This document shows positions 13,052-14,538 of a stretch of 14,538 nt of DNA, in pieces; position 1 is the stretch's first letter; every line of letters begins with the position of its first letter. Both the position numbers and the translations under genes were made by a program. The stretch is from CAYHOI01 sp964358175. Its GTDB lineage: Bacteria > Margulisbacteria > Riflemargulisbacteria > GWF2-35-9. Location: NCBI GenBank assembly GCA_964358175.1, contig CAYHOI010000047.1, positions 1-14,538 of the forward strand, in the 5' to 3' direction. The notes under the pieces are model-generated. The model searched no databases. It had not been told where the DNA came from and worked only from the letters and a program-made list of their open reading frames with translations.

Positions 13052-14254
13052 ATGACAATGACTAAGCATGTTGCAATTGTTCTAAAAAAGAGCCGATATA
13101 CCATGGCATTCTATTCTGCAGATGGACAGCTTCAGTCTCTGACAGAGGGAAGCCTCCCAAGGGGCCTCGGAGCTGAAAAGAAGGCGGAATTTCTCCGGAA
13201 ATTGGTTAAGGCGAAAAAAGATGTCGCGATTGAATCCGTGACGCTAGTCCCTGGCGCAGACGAGATGCAAGAGTTTTTTGTAACCATGGCGGTGGATCCT
13301 ACAGATGATTTTATGCAGATGGTGAGACAAAAGGTTAGCCAATTGAAGGGATCAGGCACCCCCTTCTACAAGATGATTTATGAAAAGGCTCAGAATCGTG
13401 TGGATTACCTGTTATCCATCGTTTTGTTAGATCCTCTTTTTTTCAAGGGGATACAACGTTCTTGGATTAAAAAAGGGGACTTTCGATGGCTGATGATTCC
13501 GCCAGACTATGCTCAGCTGTCGGAGTTATTGAAACATCAACTGCCGCAGAAATCTAATACGTTATGGATTTTGTTTTCACATGACCATACGCTCCTCATT
13601 AACATGGACGAGAAAGAAGTGAAAACCATCAAAACACTTTCATTTGGGAGAGAGCCACTCGCAGCTGCACTCCGAGATGCATTCTATTCAGAAAATCAAA
13701 TTAAACAGCTCCTTACCTTAGAGCTTAATTTTTTGACTTATCACGAGATAGATCGTGCAGTTGCTTTTAAAATGAAGATTGATCATTTTTTGGAGGATAT
13801 TCGGCATCAAATACATATCTTGAGGGACAATATGAATGTGGCGGTTTCGCAGGTCGGGCTTTTGTCGGGTGAGTTCAGAGTTCATCAAATTGAGCCTTGG
13901 CTAGAGAAGATGCTCGAAGTGCCCATTTATCAAATAGAGACCTGTGAGGGACTTGAAAAAATCCCAGAGGATGACCGCTTTCTTTTCCAGGCCATCCGAT
14001 CAGAAATGGAGGGGAGATATTTGCCGGTTTCCGAATTCCCCCAGACGCAAAAGAAGAGGGGTTTGATTTTCAAAGAGGAGAGTCTCCTTGGGCTGTCTAT
14101 GATGGGTGTGCTCCTGGTTGTGTGGTTGATGAATTGGGGGCTTTCAGTTTGGGTGGATCGTGTGGCTCATGCCGCAGAGCGATCAAGGGCAAGGCTATTT
14201 TGCGCGAAACAGGCTTATCAAGAGACAACCAGTTTGCCAAGGAAACGACCATGA
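13052..14254 (+). CDS. single-pass membrane protein, possibly PilM/GspL-like
   Basis: The 400-residue protein has a large cytoplasmic part (1-about 343), one membrane helix (about 344-368, LLGLSMMGVLLVVWLMNWGL) and a short basic tail. The start HVAIVLKKSRYTMAFYSADG looks like the first beta-hairpin of an actin-like ATPase fold. The segment VGLLSGEFRVHQIEPWLEKM (268-287) followed by LEVPIYQIE resembles the end of PilM, where a glycine-rich SGG and LPGL precede a lobe with LGVPV. Here the glycines are largely lost. A cytoplasmic actin-like domain fused to one membrane helix is the plan of GspL. That reading is tentative; no specific motif proves it. The ribosome-binding site AAAGG (13040-13044) is seven bases from ATG 13052. 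Its stop overlaps the next start as ATGA. Confidence 0.6.
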   Translation: MTMTKHVAIVLKKSRYTMAFYSADGQLQSLTEGSLPRGLGAEKKAEFLRKLVKAKKDVAIESVTLVPGADEMQEFFVTMAVDPTDDFMQMVRQKVSQLKGSGTPFYKMIYEKAQNRVDYLLSIVLLDPLFFKGIQRSWIKKGDFRWLMIPPDYAQLSELLKHQLPQKSNTLWILFSHDHTLLINMDEKEVKTIKTLSFGREPLAAALRDAFYSENQIKQLLTLELNFLTYHEIDRAVAFKMKIDHFLEDIRHQIHILRDNMNVAVSQVGLLSGEFRVHQIEPWLEKMLEVPIYQIETCEGLEKIPEDDRFLFQAIRSEMEGRYLPVSEFPQTQKKRGLIFKEESLLGLSMMGVLLVVWLMNWGLSVWVDRVAHAAERSRARLFCAKQAYQETTSLPRKRP

Positions 14255-14457
14255 AACTTTTTCCAGAAGACAAGCCCCTCTATAAATGGATATTTTTAGT
14301 GTTACTTTTTATTCTACTGACAGAATATCTCCTCATTCCAAAAGTCGCAAAGATTATGGTCTATCGACATCTCATCAGGTCATTTAACAATCAGGCAAAA
14401 GACTATGAACAAAAGACCCGCGAGGCCAAAGGGTCTACAACCTACAAGATTAACTAA
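14251..14457 (+). CDS. small single-pass membrane protein, 68 residues
   Basis: The protein begins MKLFPEDKPLYKW, has a membrane helix (about 14-32, IFLVLLFILLTEYLLIPKV) and a charged C-terminal tail. ATG 14251 overlaps the stop of the preceding gene (ATGA) and has AAGGA eight bases upstream, so the longer reading from 14122 in the same frame is unlikely. Translation coupling and matched topology suggest it partners the preceding membrane protein. If that gene is PilM/GspL-like, this could be a PilN/PilO or GspM-type neighbour, but it is far shorter than those. No family is recognised. Confidence 0.6.
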   Translation: MKLFPEDKPLYKWIFLVLLFILLTEYLLIPKVAKIMVYRHLIRSFNNQAKDYEQKTREAKGSTTYKIN

Positions 14458-14462
14458 AAAAT

Positions 14463-14512
14463 GCATTAAAGAACAAATTCTTGTCAGCAATTCTCATTAT
14501 GGAATTTAATGC
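14463..14512. repeat. A/T-rich inverted repeat after the last gene
   Basis: GCATTAAA (14463-14470) pairs perfectly with TTTAATGC (14505-14512). A smaller alternative stem AAGAA/TTCTT (14469-14482) sits inside. There is no T-run. Nothing else is visible in the last 81 bases of the window. Confidence 0.3.
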
Positions 14513-14538
14513 CGAATAATTCCGCCTCTATCCGCCCT

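Noticed and set aside
14122..14250. Upstream extension of the 68-residue membrane protein to a 111-residue reading, or a frameshift joining it to the preceding gene
   Set aside because: The upstream frame reads as a Cys/Gly/Ser-rich shadow of the preceding gene's membrane helix. The ATGA overlap with AAGGA upstream gives a normal start at 14251, and both proteins have their own membrane helix.

Overview
This is a bacterial chromosomal window of about 14.5 kb with moderate GC by eye. Nearly all recognisable genes are on the + strand. The proteins are clearly bacterial: a FabF-type ketoacyl synthase end, an LCP cell-wall ligase, RecQ, an F-type ATP synthase and an SLH-domain surface protein. 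Many are unusually divergent from textbook sequences. SLH domains, LCP and a possible PilM/GspL-like membrane protein suggest a diderm lineage that tethers its envelope through SLH proteins. An uncultivated phylum of the Margulisbacteria/Melainabacteria kind would fit, but this is a low-confidence inference and no marker here settles it.

Layout. (1) 1-234 is the 3' end of a beta-ketoacyl-ACP synthase gene. (2) 265-1824 is an LCP (LytR-CpsA-Psr) protein with a charged coiled-coil spacer and a LytR_C domain. A promoter-like sequence places its GTG start almost at the predicted transcript 5' end. (3) 1825-3753 is accessory-looking: a long imperfect hairpin (1924-1996), an orphan minus-strand gene (2080-2538), a 450-base divergent intergenic region packed with inverted repeats, a chain of tiny ORFs, and an orphan plus-strand gene (2993-3628). 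(4) 3754-5547 is a full-length RecQ helicase with one changed residue in the aromatic-rich loop. (5) 5637-11657 is a complete atpBEFHAGDC operon in the classical order. (6) 11666-12904 is an SLH-domain secreted protein only eight bases after atpC. (7) 12943-13026 is a long imperfect hairpin. It precedes a putative PilM/GspL-like single-pass protein (13052-14254) and an ATGA-overlapping 68-residue membrane protein (14251-14457).

How the genes work together. The eight atp genes encode the whole F1Fo machine: a, c, b, delta, alpha, gamma, beta and epsilon. Spacing is tight, with overlap at atpF/atpH and near-zero gaps at atpG/atpD and atpD/atpC. The machine is atypical. The near-invariant beta NEPPGxR loop reads GDLPGSR, epsilon lacks its whole C-terminal helical domain, and gamma is diverged at both its N-terminal helix and its central SDRGLCGG-like motif. 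The c subunit lacks two key Na+ ligands and is probably proton-type.

The most interesting material is the divergent ATP synthase and the structured DNA between 1.9 and 3.0 kb. A 17-base word at 1904-1920 recurs inverted with one mismatch at 12959-12975, inside the other long intergenic hairpin. This hints at a dispersed repeat or RNA family. I recognise no complete new defence or mobile system; the orphan-gene pair with its structured spacer is the best candidate for something undescribed.
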